In this document: positions 1-11,816 of the stretch, piece by piece | Layout of the letters: every line of letters begins with the position of its first letter | Position numbering within the stretch: the stretch's first letter is position 1 | From: Thiomonas bhubaneswarensis | GTDB lineage: Bacteria > Pseudomonadota > Gammaproteobacteria > Burkholderiales > Burkholderiaceae_C | DNA: 64,000 nucleotides | Direction: 5' to 3' | Assembly (NCBI RefSeq): GCF_001418255.1 | Contig: NZ_LIPV01000004.1 | Coordinates: forward strand, 62,001-126,000 | The notes under the pieces: model-generated | The model's input: the letters and a program-made list of their open reading frames with translations, nothing else | The model's database searches: none | Told to the model about the DNA's origin: nothing | Made by a program: the position numbers and the translations under genes

Positions 1-1104
1 CTGAACTTCGCCGTCCTGCTGCTGCTGCTCGGATTCATCGTCTTCCATCTCATTTTGCGCGGACTGGCGCTGTTGCTGGGCATGCCCCGCGCGGCAGCCG
101 AGTTCCGTGCCCGCAGACGGTTGCGGCTGGCGGCGCAAGCTCTGCACAACGGCATGTTCGATTATTTCGGCGGCAGGTTCCGTCGCGCCGAGCGCGCCGC
201 GCAACGCGCCGCCGAGTTCGAGGATTTTGCCGGGGCGGCCCTGATGACCGCAGCGCAGTCGGCCCAGCAGCTTCAGGCCTACGATCGGCGCGATGCCTAC
301 CTGGCCCAGTTGCCACCGCAGGCGCAGGATGCGGCGGCCCTGCTACGGGCGCAATGGCTGCTCGACGCCAAGCAGCCACGCGAGGCGATGGCGCAGTTGC
401 GCGCCTTGCCCGCCGGGGTGCAAAGGCGTACGCATGCACTGCGTATCGAACTCCAGGCCGCGCGCAAGATCTCCGATCACAAGGCCGTGTTGCGGCTTGC
501 GCGCACCCTGCTCAAACATGGCGCGCTGCATCCCGCGGCGGCGCAGGCCATGCTGCATACCGCGGCTACCGGCCTGCTACGTCAGGCCGGCGATGACCCC
601 GAGGTCTTGCGCAGCACCTGGAATCAGCTCAGCGCACAGGAGCGCAACGACCCGGCTCTGGTAGTGGCTGCCGCGCGCGGCTTTGCGGCTTCCGGTGAGC
701 CCGCCGAGGCGCGGGCCCTGCTCATCGTGGCGCTGAATCGGCCCCAGGCCGAGCCCGGGCTGTTCATGCCGACGCTGCGGGGCATGCTGTCGGGCATCGA
801 TGCAGGCTTTGTTTCCCAGACCGAACAATGGCTGGGCCGCTGGCCACAGGAGGCACAGGCGTATTTTCTGGCTGGAGCGGCCTGCGCAGAACTTCAGCTC
901 TGGGGCAAGGCGCAGCAGCATCTGCAAAAGGCCATTCAGGCTTGCGGCGATGACGAGCACCGGCTGCGCGGCCAGATTCATGCCGCGCTCGCCCACTTGC
1001 TCGAAGGCATCGAGCGCGAAGACCAGGCACAGCGCCATTGGCGCGAGGCGGCACTCGACCTCTCCGCGCTCGACATGCCAGGCCGATCTGCCGACCGCGA
1101 GTAA
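1..1104 (+). CDS. hemY: HemY-like membrane protein (5' end outside window)
   Basis: This is the 3' part of a reading frame that is already open at the first base of the window, so the true start lies upstream. The visible 367 residues begin with a strongly hydrophobic stretch rich in Leu and Phe, followed by a second short hydrophobic segment ending near GMP, and then a long Ala/Arg/Leu-rich helical region with TPR-like periodicity. That is the layout of HemY, the inner-membrane TPR protein usually found at the end of the hemC-hemD-hemX-hemY haem cluster. Its exact role in haem synthesis is not firmly established. A 12-bp perfect palindrome (CCGCTGCAGCGG, 1108-1119) follows the stop codon. 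The family call rests on architecture and residue style, since the conserved N-terminus is cut off. Confidence 0.75.
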   Translation: MNFAVLLLLLGFIVFHLILRGLALLLGMPRAAAEFRARRRLRLAAQALHNGMFDYFGGRFRRAERAAQRAAEFEDFAGAALMTAAQSAQQLQAYDRRDAYLAQLPPQAQDAAALLRAQWLLDAKQPREAMAQLRALPAGVQRRTHALRIELQAARKISDHKAVLRLARTLLKHGALHPAAAQAMLHTAATGLLRQAGDDPEVLRSTWNQLSAQERNDPALVVAAARGFAASGEPAEARALLIVALNRPQAEPGLFMPTLRGMLSGIDAGFVSQTEQWLGRWPQEAQAYFLAGAACAELQLWGKAQQHLQKAIQACGDDEHRLRGQIHAALAHLLEGIEREDQAQRHWREAALDLSALDMPGRSADRE

Positions 1105-1145
1105 GCTCCGCTGCAGCGGGGTCGCCCATTCATCAGGAGAGTTTC

Positions 1146-2048
1146 ATGCACTACCTCACCATTGACGAGGTGATCGGCAACACGCCCTTGGTGAAGTTGC
1201 AGCGTGTGCCCGGCGCCGACCTGGCCCGGCGCGGCAACGTGATCCTCGGCAAGCTCGAAGGCAACAATCCCGCGGGGTCGGTGAAAGACCGCGCGGCGAT
1301 GTCCATGATCCGCCGCGCACAGGAGCGCGGCACCATCAAGCCCGGCGACACCCTGATCGAAGCCACCTCGGGCAATACCGGCATCGCCCTGGCGATGGCC
1401 GCAGCCATTCTGGGCTACCGCATGGTGCTCATCATGCCCGAAGACCTCAGCATCGAGCGTGCGCAGACCATGAAGGCGTTCGGCGCCGAACTGCTGCTCA
1501 CTCCCAAGAGCGGCGGCATGGAGTACGCCCGCGATCTGGCCGAACAGATGCAGCGCGACGGCAAGGGGCTGGTGCTCGACCAGTTCGCCAACCCCGACAA
1601 CCCGCGCATCCATTTCGAGACCACGGGCCCGGAAATCTGGCGCGATACCGAGGGGCGCATCACCCATTTCGTCAGCGCCATGGGCACCACCGGCACCATC
1701 ACCGGGGTGTCGAGTTTTCTCAAGGAGCAGAACGCGGCAATTCAGATCGTCGGCGCCCAGCCGGAGGAGGGCTCGCGCATCCCCGGCATACGCAAATGGC
1801 CGCAGGAATACCTGCCCAAAATCTACGAGCCCGAGCGGGTCGACCGACTCGAATATGTAAGCCAGACTGCCGCGGAAAATATGGCGCGCAGACTCGCCCG
1901 CGAAGAGGGCCTGTTCTGCGGCATCAGCGCCGCGGGTGCCTGCGAAGTGGCGTTGCGCATCGCCCGCGAGGTAGAGAACGCCACCATCGTGTTCGTGGTG
2001 TGCGACCGCGGCGATCGCTACCTCAGCACGGGCGTCTTTCCGGCCTGA
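1146..2048 (+). CDS. cysM: Cysteine synthase B (O-acetylserine sulfhydrylase)
   Basis: The product of 300 residues is a PLP-dependent fold-type II enzyme that makes cysteine from O-acetylserine and sulfide, or S-sulfocysteine from thiosulfate in the CysM branch. The PLP lysine is K47 in the motif NPAGSVKDRA, which is the CysM form rather than the CysK form. The TSGNTG substrate loop follows near residue 76, and GTTGTITG, the phosphate-binding glycine loop, lies near residue 180. I chose the ATG at 1146 because CAGGAGA sits just upstream and the protein then begins at the conserved family start; the frame is open further upstream through the hemY 3' end but shows no homology there. It follows hemY with a 41-base gap and may be read from the same transcript. 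Confidence 0.93.
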   Translation: MHYLTIDEVIGNTPLVKLQRVPGADLARRGNVILGKLEGNNPAGSVKDRAAMSMIRRAQERGTIKPGDTLIEATSGNTGIALAMAAAILGYRMVLIMPEDLSIERAQTMKAFGAELLLTPKSGGMEYARDLAEQMQRDGKGLVLDQFANPDNPRIHFETTGPEIWRDTEGRITHFVSAMGTTGTITGVSSFLKEQNAAIQIVGAQPEEGSRIPGIRKWPQEYLPKIYEPERVDRLEYVSQTAAENMARRLAREEGLFCGISAAGACEVALRIAREVENATIVFVVCDRGDRYLSTGVFPA

Positions 2049-2055
2049 TCGTGGT

Positions 2056-2229
2056 TCATCCCGAATGCGCCGGTGCGCTCGCCGTGCTCGGCGGAACCTG
2101 CGCCACGCTTTGATGCGGCACCTGATAGGCCCCGGCTGCGAAGACATGGCTGTAACCGATGTCAAAACCGATGGCCAGACAGATGGCAAGCAGTGCCCCG
2201 AGGCCTGCGATATAGAGTTTCGTTCCCAT
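2056..2229 (-). CDS. Small putative membrane or exported peptide, 57 residues
   Basis: This short minus-strand frame runs from an ATG at 2229 to a TGA at 2056-2058. It begins MGTKLYIAGLGALLAICLAI, a basic start followed by a single hydrophobic helix, and continues with a polar tail rich in Ala, Pro, Ser and His. That pattern fits a single-pass membrane peptide or an uncleaved signal anchor. CGAGG lies about ten bases before the ATG. It is convergent with cysM and lies 110 bases downstream of cadR on the same strand. I recognise no family, so the function is unknown. The chance that it is a spurious frame is real, but the hydrophobic profile and ribosome-binding site argue for a gene. Confidence 0.5.
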   Translation of the reverse strand: MGTKLYIAGLGALLAICLAIGFDIGYSHVFAAGAYQVPHQSVAQVPPSTASAPAHSG

Positions 2230-2339
2230 GATGAATGAACCTCGTTGAAGAATCTGTGCATTCGCACGGACTTATGCATTCAACATAGGCGCTCGACCTG
2301 GTGGTGCAAGGTCGGTTCACCATCGGTCACAGTCGATAC

Positions 2340-2744
2340 CTATGGATTCCGAAGATCGTCCAGAATGCCGCATGCCGAGACGGTACGACCACGGCCGGGC
2401 TGGGAGATGCACTGCTGCCTGAGCGCGCGCAGTTGCTGCTCAAGTGCCAGCAGATGATCGATGCGTTGGCGCACCATGGCGATCTGAGACTCGATCAGTC
2501 GGTCAACCTCACCACAATCGGCTTGGGGTTGGGCCGCGCAATTCAGCAGGCGGGCGATGTCTGACAGGCCGATGCCCAAAAGCCGACACCGCCGAATGAA
2601 GCGCAGACGCTGCAGCTGCGAGGGTCCGTAATTGCGGTAGCCGTTGTTCAAGCGCGCGGGGGCTGGCAGCAACCCGACCTTTTCATAATGACGCACGGTA
2701 TCGACCGCGGTCTGGGCCTGTCGGGCCAATTCACTGATCTGCAT
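2340..2744 (-). CDS. cadR: MerR-family Cd(II)/Pb(II)-responsive regulator CadR-like
   Basis: The 134-residue protein has the MerR winged-helix start MQISELARQAQTAVDTVRHY with the RHYEKVGLL recognition region, then a long dimerisation helix around residues 78-110 and a C-terminal metal loop. Cysteines at positions 77, 112 and 125 match the CadR/PbrR metal-site layout, in which three cysteines bind Cd(II) or Pb(II), and the ending ACGIL is typical of that branch. I start at the ATG at 2744 because this gives the conserved MerR N-terminus; the frame extends upstream through the divergent promoter. It is divergent from a cation diffusion facilitator and a perfect dyad lies between them, so it very likely activates that gene when metal is bound. 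Whether Cd, Pb or Zn is the true inducer cannot be read from sequence. Confidence 0.88.
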   Translation of the reverse strand: MQISELARQAQTAVDTVRHYEKVGLLPAPARLNNGYRNYGPSQLQRLRFIRRCRLLGIGLSDIARLLNCAAQPQADCGEVDRLIESQIAMVRQRIDHLLALEQQLRALRQQCISQPGRGRTVSACGILDDLRNP

Positions 2745-2785
2745 GGCTGTGCTGGGGAGATAACCGTAATCAGTGTATGTAGGTC

Positions 2786-2816
2786 TTGACCCTGGAGCGG
2801 CTCCAGGGTTTGTCAT
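2786..2816 (+). promoter_or_regulatory. MerR-type promoter and CadR operator for the CDF gene
   Basis: The -35 hexamer TTGACC (2786-2791) and a -10-like TGTCAT (2811-2816) are separated by 19 bases, the overlong spacing typical of MerR-family activated promoters. The spacer is filled by a perfect inverted repeat, ACCCTGGAG-CGG-CTCCAGGGT (2789-2809), closely similar to known CadR/PbrR/ZntR operators. It lies 30 bases before the CDF start codon and in the cadR leader. Confidence 0.85.
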
Positions 2817-2845
2817 GTGGTCTTGCTCACGACAAGGAAAACGCA

Positions 2846-3532
2846 ATGCCCGGCTGCTGTCATGACGATCACTGCGGCTCCACCGCCAGCGGGACGCAGG
2901 ATCGTTCCTCCCACCCGGCCTGGCGGCGGGTGCTGTGGATGGCGCTGTGCGTCAATGCCGCCATGTTTGGCGTCGAGGTGTGGGGCGGGCTGCAGGCGCA
3001 TTCGGCGTCACTGCTGGCCGATGCGCTCGACTTCGCCGCCGACGCCGCCAACTACGGCCTGTCGCTGGCGGTGCTGGGCATGGCGCTGCACTGGCGCTCG
3101 CGTGCGGCGTGGTTCAAAGGCGCTTCGCTGCTGGCGTTTGGCGTGTTCGTGCTGGCGCGCGCGCTGTGGGCTGTGTGGGCGGGGCAGCAGCCGCAGGCCA
3201 TGACCATGGGCGCCATTGCCGTGGCTGCGATGCTGGCCAACGGCCTCGTCGCAGCGTTGCTTTACGCGTGGCGCGATGGAGACGCCAATATGCACTCGGT
3301 CTGGCTCTGCACCCGCAACGACGTGCTCGGCAACGTCGCCGTGCTGCTCGCCGCCGTGGGCGTGTTCGGCACCGGCACGCGCTGGCCCGATCTGGCTGTC
3401 GCTGTATTTATGGCCGCACTCGGCATTAGCGCCGGTTGGAAGGTGATGCGCCTGTCGCGGGTGGAATTGGGCGGGCAGGCTGCACAGATTCGCCCTGCAA
3501 ACGCCATTGAACCTCCGAGCAGCCGCGGGTGA
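2846..3532 (+). CDS. Cation diffusion facilitator-like heavy-metal efflux protein
   Basis: The 228-residue protein starts with a Cys/His-rich N-terminus (MPGCCHDDHCG), then about six hydrophobic helices. Helix 2 carries DALDFAAD, matching the DxxxD metal site of CDF transporters, and helix 5 carries TRNDVLGN in place of the usual HxxxD. The cytoplasmic C-terminal domain common in CDF proteins is nearly absent; only about 30 residues follow the last helix. This is a short-form cation transporter expected to export Cd, Zn or Pb from the cytoplasm by proton exchange. The ATG at 2846 follows an AAGGAAAA ribosome-binding region. It is driven by the CadR-type promoter immediately upstream, which supports a role in metal resistance. 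The exact substrate is inferred from the regulator. Confidence 0.82.
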   Translation: MPGCCHDDHCGSTASGTQDRSSHPAWRRVLWMALCVNAAMFGVEVWGGLQAHSASLLADALDFAADAANYGLSLAVLGMALHWRSRAAWFKGASLLAFGVFVLARALWAVWAGQQPQAMTMGAIAVAAMLANGLVAALLYAWRDGDANMHSVWLCTRNDVLGNVAVLLAAVGVFGTGTRWPDLAVAVFMAALGISAGWKVMRLSRVELGGQAAQIRPANAIEPPSSRG

Positions 3533-3635
3533 TGTCAATTGGGGCGAGGTCTTTGAAGTTGTCGCGTTGGCAAAAGGCCTCGCACACCGCTGGTCCGTCC
3601 GACAGGCACACGGACTGCGGCGTGCGTTCCGGTCA

Positions 3636-4649
3636 TCAGGGCTTGACCTCGACCAGCCACATCGAACTCGTCGGGTTGTTGATGGCGGTCTGAGCCGACC
3701 ACATCGGATTGACCGTGGTGCCGGCGTTCGGCACGGTCTGCCACGCATCCGCGCCGCTGTTGGAGTTCAGTGAGTTGTTGCCGATGTCCAGACGGGTCCA
3801 TCCTCCAGGCGCGTAATAGTCGTTGGTCGGATCGGCCTGCGACCCGGTGAAATCGGCCGGACCCCAGAACGACACCACCAGACTGTTGGGCCCCGTCGTT
3901 GTCAGCGGGGATGCGCTGTCGTTGGCTTTGGTATTGCTGTAGGTCACACTGCCCAGCGAACTTGCGCCCGAGAGCACGACGACGAACAGGGTGGCTTCAT
4001 TGGTCTCGTACGTCGGAGTCTTGATCAGGCTCCAGGTCTGTCCGGCGCCTCCCTTGCAGTTGATGCAGGCATAGAGATAGCTACCAGCGCCCACGCCGGC
4101 ATAGGTTTGTGCGCCGCCGATGCGGGTGTAGGTGTTGCCCATGTTGTCGGTGAGACCGGAGAGAGTGCCGGTGTTTTGCGTGAGCACCTGCACCAGAATG
4201 ATCGAGCCCGACGCCGGTGTGTTGACCGCTGGCGTGGTCATCGGAGATGAACCCAATCCGGCAACGTCCACTTTCAGCGTATGAGCCGCAACGGTGACGA
4301 CGCCGACCGTAGGCGTCGTTGTCGGGGTGGTCGGTGAAGTGGTTGAGGTCGAAGGTGCGGTCGACGTCGTCGGAGATGTCGAGGTCGATGTCGTAGTGGA
4401 GGTCGTCGGCGATGTCGTGGGCGAGGTCGAGGTCGAGGTCGAGGTCGAGGTCGAGGTCGTAGTGGAGGTCGAAGGTGCGGTCGAAGTCGTGGGCGAGGTC
4501 GTGGGCGAAATCGAAGATACGGTTGGAGCCGTCTGCGCAGGCGGCGTCGTTCCGCTGGAGCCGCCACCGCAGCCAGTCAGCGCCATGGGGCAAATCAGCA
4601 TGGCGGTCAGCAGGCGGCGAACGGCCATGGGAAGGGATGGGGCTGTCAT
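3636..4649 (-). CDS. Putative surface lipoprotein with Ser/Thr-rich linker
   Basis: The 337-residue protein begins with a signal peptide and a lipobox ending LTGC, with C27 as the predicted lipidated cysteine. Residues about 30-110 are a low-complexity linker of Ser, Thr and Pro, encoded in part by six tandem GAGGTC units (read on the plus strand). The remaining 220 residues form a beta-rich extracytoplasmic domain with motifs such as DNMGNTYTRIG, two nearby cysteines (CINC) and repeated Trp/Gly positions; it resembles domains seen on secreted bacterial proteins, but I cannot name the family. The ATG at 4649 has AAGGAAAC seven bases upstream. It is convergent with the CDF gene and divergent from sucA. 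A cell-envelope or surface role is inferred; no enzymatic motif is seen. Confidence 0.7.
   Translation of the reverse strand: MTAPSLPMAVRRLLTAMLICPMALTGCGGGSSGTTPPAQTAPTVSSISPTTSPTTSTAPSTSTTTSTSTSTSTSTSPTTSPTTSTTTSTSTSPTTSTAPSTSTTSPTTPTTTPTVGVVTVAAHTLKVDVAGLGSSPMTTPAVNTPASGSIILVQVLTQNTGTLSGLTDNMGNTYTRIGGAQTYAGVGAGSYLYACINCKGGAGQTWSLIKTPTYETNEATLFVVVLSGASSLGSVTYSNTKANDSASPLTTTGPNSLVVSFWGPADFTGSQADPTNDYYAPGGWTRLDIGNNSLNSNSGADAWQTVPNAGTTVNPMWSAQTAINNPTSSMWLVEVKP
4423..4458. repeat. Hexanucleotide tandem repeat (GAGGTC)x6
   Basis: Six perfect GAGGTC units sit inside a longer run of related GTCG-rich units (about 4318-4535) in the linker of the lipoprotein gene. On the coding strand they encode alternating Ser and Thr. 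Because the unit is a multiple of three, copy-number change would alter linker length without shifting the frame. Confidence 0.95.
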
Positions 4650-4775
4650 GACTTGTTTCCTTTTCGAAGGGGCGCTGCGATCCCCGAATGATGACCTGTT
4701 CTCGATGATGTTGTAAACGGTTGTGATAGCGCTGAGCCACCTGCTTCGGGGATGTAACGTCTTGACGCCATGGTT

Positions 4776-4804
4776 TTGCGTTGCATCAAATCCGCTGCTA
4801 GAGT
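4776..4804 (+). promoter_or_regulatory. Candidate sucA promoter
   Basis: TTGCGT (4776-4781) and TAGAGT (4799-4804) are separated by 17 bases and lie about 105 bases before the sucA start. The match to the sigma-70 consensus is moderate, and this is the best pair I see in the 260-base gap between the lipoprotein gene and sucA. No copy of the aceA/icd-type operator is present here. Confidence 0.35.
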
Positions 4805-4909
4805 GTTGTCAGGCCCTTCTAAAGCCGCAATCCGCCAATCGGGCAGCCCGAGCCGCGGAAGGATGTTTTCCCACTGAGCGCCGGGGTACCCGGCAGACTG
4901 TGAGCGCGT

Positions 4910-7762
4910 ATGTTGATGCAGAAATTCAAAGCCAATTCCTATCTCTTTGGCGGCAATGCCCCCTATGTCGAAGAGATGTACGAGAGCTATCTCGCCAATC
5001 CTGGCTCGGTTCCCGACCACTGGCGCGAGTACTTCGACGCTCTCCAGCATGTGCCCGCGCTCGATGGCAGCAATGCCCGCGATGTGCCGCATGCCCCGGT
5101 GGTGTCGGCCTTTGCCGAGCGCGCCAAATCAGGCCCCATTCGCACCCTGCAGGCCGTCGCCGATGGTGAACTGGCACGCAAGCGCGTCGCCGCGCAACAA
5201 CTCATCGCCGCCTACCGAAATGTGGGAGTGCGCTGGGCGGATCTCGATCCCCTCAAGCGCACCGAACGTCCCAACATCCCCGATCTGGAGCCGTCTTTCT
5301 ACGGCTTCACCGACGCCGATCTGGAAACGGTGTTCAACGTCAGCAATACCTTTTTCGACCGCGAGAACCTGTCGCTGCGCGAGTTGCTCAACAACCTGCG
5401 CGAAACCTACTGCGGTTATATCGGCGCCGAGTTCATGTACATCAGCGATCAGGATCAGAAGCGCTGGTGGCAGCAGCGGCTGGAGTCCACGCGCACCCGG
5501 CCCGATGTCGATGCCGAGGCCAAGAAGCAACTGCTCGAACGCCTGACCGCTGCCGAAGGGCTGGAGCGTTATCTGGCGACCAAGTACGTCGGCCAGAAGC
5601 GGTTTTCGCTCGAAGGCGGAGAGAGCTTCATCGTCGCCATGGACACCCTGGTGCAGCGGGCTGGTCAACTCGGCGTGCAGGAAGTCGTGATCGGCATGGC
5701 GCACCGCGGTCGGCTCAATGTGCTGGTCAATACCCTGGGCAAGCGTCCCCAGGACCTGTTCGACGAGTTCGAGGGCAAGCATGCCGATGACCTTCCGTCG
5801 GGCGATGTGAAGTATCACCAAGGCTTTTCGAGCGACGTGTCCACGCCGGGCGGCCCGGTTCACCTCAGCCTGGCGTTCAACCCCTCGCATCTGGAAATCG
5901 TCAATCCGGTGATCGAAGGCTCCACCCGAGCGCGGCTCGACCGCCGTGGCGACGCTCTGGGTGAAACCGTCGTTCCCGTGCTGGTTCACGGCGATGCGTC
6001 GTTCGCGGGGCAGGGTGTGGTGATGGAAACCCTGGCGCTGGCGCAAACCCGCGGCTACACCACCGGGGGCACGGTGCACATCGTCATCAACAATCAGATC
6101 GGCTTCACCACCTCCGACCCGCGCGATGCGCGCTCAACCCTGTACTGCACCGATGTGGCGAAAATGATCGAGGCGCCCATCCTGCACGTCAACGGCGACG
6201 ACCCGGAGAGCGTGGCCTTCGCCACCAGTCTGGCGCTCGACTACCGCAAGCAGTTTCATCACGACGTGGTGGTGGACATCGTGTGTTTCCGCAAGTTGGG
6301 CCACAACGAGCAGGACACCCCGGCCGTCACCCAGCCTCTGATGTACAAGAAGATCGCCGCCCACCCCGGCACGCGCAAGGTCTATGCCGACCGCCTGGTC
6401 AGCCAGGGCGTGATCGCCGCTGAAGATGCCGAGCAGATGGTGCATGCCTTCCGCGCCGAGATGGAGTCGGGCATCAGCCTGGAGCCGGTGCTCACGAATT
6501 ACAAGAGCAAGTACGCGGTCGACTGGACGCCCTACCTCAACCGCCGCTGGACCGACAGTGCCGACACCGCCCTGCCGATGACCGAGCTCAAGCGGCTGGC
6601 CGAGCGCATCACCACGGTGCCCGAGAACTTCAAGCTGCATCCCCTGGTGGAGAAGGTCATCGCCGACCGCGCCAAGATGGGTCGCGGCGAGCTGCCGCTG
6701 GACTGGGGCATGGGCGAGCACATGGCCTTCGCTTCGCTGGTGGCCAACGGCTTTCCGGTGCGGCTGTCGGGCGAAGACAGCGGCCGTGGCACGTTCAGCC
6801 ATCGCCACGCCGTGCTGCACGACCAGAGCCGTGAGAAGTGGGATGTCGGCACCTACATTCCGCTGCAGAACGTGGCAGAGGGCCAGGCACCTTTCACCGT
6901 CATCGACTCCATCCTGTCGGAGGAAGCGGTGCTCGGTTTCGAGTACGGCTACGCCACCGCCGACCCTCGCACCCTGGTGATCTGGGAAGCCCAGTTCGGT
7001 GACTTCGCCAACGGCGCGCAGGTGCTCATCGACCAGTTCATCTCGGCCGGTGAAGTGAAGTGGGGCCGTGCCTGCGGCCTCACGCTGATGCTGCCGCACG
7101 GATACGAAGGGCAGGGGCCCGAGCACTCTTCCGCGCGCCTGGAGCGTTACCTGCAGCTTTGCGCCGAGACCAATATGCAGGTGTGTCAGCCGACCAATCC
7201 GTCGCAGATCTTCCACCTGCTGCGTCGCCAGATGCTGCGGCCGTTCCGCAAGCCCCTGGTCATCATGACGCCCAAGAGCCTGCTGCGGCATCCGCATGCC
7301 AAGTCGCCGCTGTCCGATCTGGCCAATGGTCGCTTCGAGGTGGTGCTGCCCGAGGCCGAAGCGCTCGACGCCAGCAAGGTCAAGCGCATCGTCGCCTGTT
7401 CGGGGCGGGTGTATTACGACCTGCTGGCCGCGCGTACCGAGCGCAAGATCGACGATGTGGCCATCGTCAGGCTCGAGCAGCTCTACCCCTTCCCGCACAA
7501 GGCGTTTGCGGCCGAGGTCAAGCGCTATCCCCATGCACGCGACATCGTGTGGTGCCAGGACGAGCCTCAGAACCAGGGCGCCTGGTTCTTCGTGCAGCAC
7601 CATATTCACGAAAACATGATCGAGGGGCAGAAGCTCGGCTACGCCGGTCGTCCCGCCTCGGCTTCGACGGCCGTGGGCTACTACGCCAAACATGCCGAGC
7701 AGCTCAAGGATCTGCTCTCGGCCGCGTTCGGCAAGCTCAAGGGCTATGTGCTGACCCGCTGA
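4910..7762 (+). CDS. sucA: 2-oxoglutarate dehydrogenase E1 component
   Basis: The 950-residue thiamine-diphosphate enzyme decarboxylates 2-oxoglutarate and passes the succinyl group to the lipoyl domain of SucB in the TCA cycle. The N-terminus carries the family motif [19 protein letters not shown], the extension that docks E1 to the complex. [16 protein letters not shown] near residue 265 and the [11 protein letters not shown]...[10 protein letters not shown] segment (about 362-402) form the thiamine-diphosphate and Mg site. [19 protein letters not shown] near 622 belongs to the transketolase-like pyrimidine domain. The length matches the family. ATG 4910 gives the start expected for betaproteobacterial OdhA, although the ribosome-binding site is weak and ATG 4916 is an alternative. 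It is the first gene of a sucA-sucB-lpd operon. Confidence 0.97.
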   Translation: MLMQKFKANSYLFGGNAPYVEEMYESYLANPGSVPDHWREYFDALQHVPALDGSNARDVPHAPVVSAFAERAKSGPIRTLQAVADGELARKRVAAQQLIAAYRNVGVRWADLDPLKRTERPNIPDLEPSFYGFTDADLETVFNVSNTFFDRENLSLRELLNNLRETYCGYIGAEFMYISDQDQKRWWQQRLESTRTRPDVDAEAKKQLLERLTAAEGLERYLATKYVGQKRFSLEGGESFIVAMDTLVQRAGQLGVQEVVIGMAHRGRLNVLVNTLGKRPQDLFDEFEGKHADDLPSGDVKYHQGFSSDVSTPGGPVHLSLAFNPSHLEIVNPVIEGSTRARLDRRGDALGETVVPVLVHGDASFAGQGVVMETLALAQTRGYTTGGTVHIVINNQIGFTTSDPRDARSTLYCTDVAKMIEAPILHVNGDDPESVAFATSLALDYRKQFHHDVVVDIVCFRKLGHNEQDTPAVTQPLMYKKIAAHPGTRKVYADRLVSQGVIAAEDAEQMVHAFRAEMESGISLEPVLTNYKSKYAVDWTPYLNRRWTDSADTALPMTELKRLAERITTVPENFKLHPLVEKVIADRAKMGRGELPLDWGMGEHMAFASLVANGFPVRLSGEDSGRGTFSHRHAVLHDQSREKWDVGTYIPLQNVAEGQAPFTVIDSILSEEAVLGFEYGYATADPRTLVIWEAQFGDFANGAQVLIDQFISAGEVKWGRACGLTLMLPHGYEGQGPEHSSARLERYLQLCAETNMQVCQPTNPSQIFHLLRRQMLRPFRKPLVIMTPKSLLRHPHAKSPLSDLANGRFEVVLPEAEALDASKVKRIVACSGRVYYDLLAARTERKIDDVAIVRLEQLYPFPHKAFAAEVKRYPHARDIVWCQDEPQNQGAWFFVQHHIHENMIEGQKLGYAGRPASASTAVGYYAKHAEQLKDLLSAAFGKLKGYVLTR

Positions 7763-7877
7763 CCAACGAAGGGGTGCCGCCATCTCGGGTCACCCGGCAC
7801 TTCATCGACACCTTCCAACTACCGTTCACAGGCAGCGACGGCAAGCGACCGCGCTGCAAATCTCATCGGACTCCATC

Positions 7878-9179
<1,302 letters not shown>

Positions 9180-9263
9180 CCCAGCGTCTGGCGGTCAACA
9201 CTCAAGATTTCATCCGACTTTTTCGCGCGGGCGCATGGCACCACGCGCAGCGAGGACTTCATC

Positions 9264-10697
<1,434 letters not shown>

Positions 10698-10718
10698 GTG
10701 AGTCCGCCCCCGTCCAGC

Positions 10719-11816
10719 ATGAACGTCACCGAGTATTTCGAGCAATCCCTGGCCGAACGCGGCTTTATTGCCGACGAGGCGCAGCGCGCCGGAGTCGCCC
10801 GGCTGCAGCAGTGCTACGACGAGTGGGTGGCCTACAAATCGCGACGTTCCAACGCCATTCGACGCGCGCTCATCCACCCGGAACTGCCGCGCGGCGTCTA
10901 TCTGTATGGCGGCGTGGGCCGCGGCAAGTCGATGTTGATGGACGCCTTCTTCGTCACCCTGCCGCTGCTGCGCAAGACGCGACTGCACTTCCATGAGTTC
11001 ATGCGCGAGGTGCAGCGCGAGATGGCGGCGCTGCAAGGCACGGTGGACCCGCTGACCGAGCTTTCGCGCCGCATCGCGCGGCGTTTTCGGCTCATCTGCT
11101 TCGACGAGTTCCACATCAGCGATGTGACCGATGCGATGATTCTGCATCGCCTGCTCGAAGGTCTGTTCGACAATGGCGTGCAACTGGTGGCGACCTCCAA
11201 CTTCCATCCCGACGACTTGTATCCCGATGGCCTGCACCGCGACCGCATTCTTCCCGCCATCGAACTCATCAAGCAGAAAATGGACGTGATCAAGATCGAT
11301 GCCGGTGTGGACTACCGCCACAAGGCCCTTCGGGAGATCGATCTCTACATCACCCCTCTCGGAGACGAGGCCCAGAGTCGCATGGCGCAGGCGTTCGAGC
11401 GCATGGCCTCGAGCGCCGAGGAAGACCCGGTGCTGACCATCGAGGGCCGCGAAATCCAGGCGCTGCAGCGCGCGGGTGGCGTGGTCTGGTTCAGTTTTCA
11501 CGAGATCTGCGAAACCCCGCGCTCGCAGAACGACTACCTCGAAATCGCCAGCCGCTTTCATACCGTGCTGGTTTCCGACGTGCCGCAGATGACCGAGGAC
11601 ATGGCCAGCGCCGCACGCCGCTTCACCCTCTTGGTGGACGTGCTGTACGACCGGCGCATCAAGCTCATTCTCTCGGCGGCCGTGCCGCCCGAGCAGCTCT
11701 ACGTGCATGGCCCGCTGGACTATGAATTCACGCGCACCGTGTCGCGGCTGAACGAAATGCAGAGTGCCGAATACTTGCGCGAGGGACGCAGGCAAGGCGA
11801 GGTCTCGCTGGTATGA
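10719..11816 (+). CDS. zapE: AFG1-like AAA-family ATPase, cell-division protein ZapE
   Basis: The 365-residue P-loop ATPase belongs to the AFG1/ZapE family; in Escherichia coli ZapE associates with the Z ring under low oxygen and heat. Walker A is GGVGRGKS in YLYGGVGRGKSMLMDAFF near residue 63, and Walker B is LICFDEFHISDVTDA near residue 125. The HFHEFM motif between them is also typical. I prefer ATG 10719 (MNVTEYFEQ), which begins at the conserved N-terminus; a GTG at 10698 directly after the lpd stop is possible. It lies 21 bases downstream of lpd and overlaps the next gene by four bases, so it is probably co-transcribed with the 2-oxoglutarate dehydrogenase genes, an arrangement I recall from other Burkholderiales. 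Confidence 0.92.
   Translation: MNVTEYFEQSLAERGFIADEAQRAGVARLQQCYDEWVAYKSRRSNAIRRALIHPELPRGVYLYGGVGRGKSMLMDAFFVTLPLLRKTRLHFHEFMREVQREMAALQGTVDPLTELSRRIARRFRLICFDEFHISDVTDAMILHRLLEGLFDNGVQLVATSNFHPDDLYPDGLHRDRILPAIELIKQKMDVIKIDAGVDYRHKALREIDLYITPLGDEAQSRMAQAFERMASSAEEDPVLTIEGREIQALQRAGGVVWFSFHEICETPRSQNDYLEIASRFHTVLVSDVPQMTEDMASAARRFTLLVDVLYDRRIKLILSAAVPPEQLYVHGPLDYEFTRTVSRLNEMQSAEYLREGRRQGEVSLV

Noticed and set aside
2789-2809. Perfect inverted repeat considered as a terminator
   Set aside because: It has no T run and lies between a -35 and a -10 at 19-base spacing in front of a metal transporter, which fits a MerR operator.
4423-4458. Tandem repeat considered as a CRISPR or iteron array
   Set aside because: Units are contiguous six-base copies without spacers and lie in a coding sequence.
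4294-4716. Plus-strand frame rich in Val-Glu repeats
   Set aside because: It is only the reverse reading of the GAGGTC repeat in the lipoprotein linker; no ribosome-binding site or second domain.
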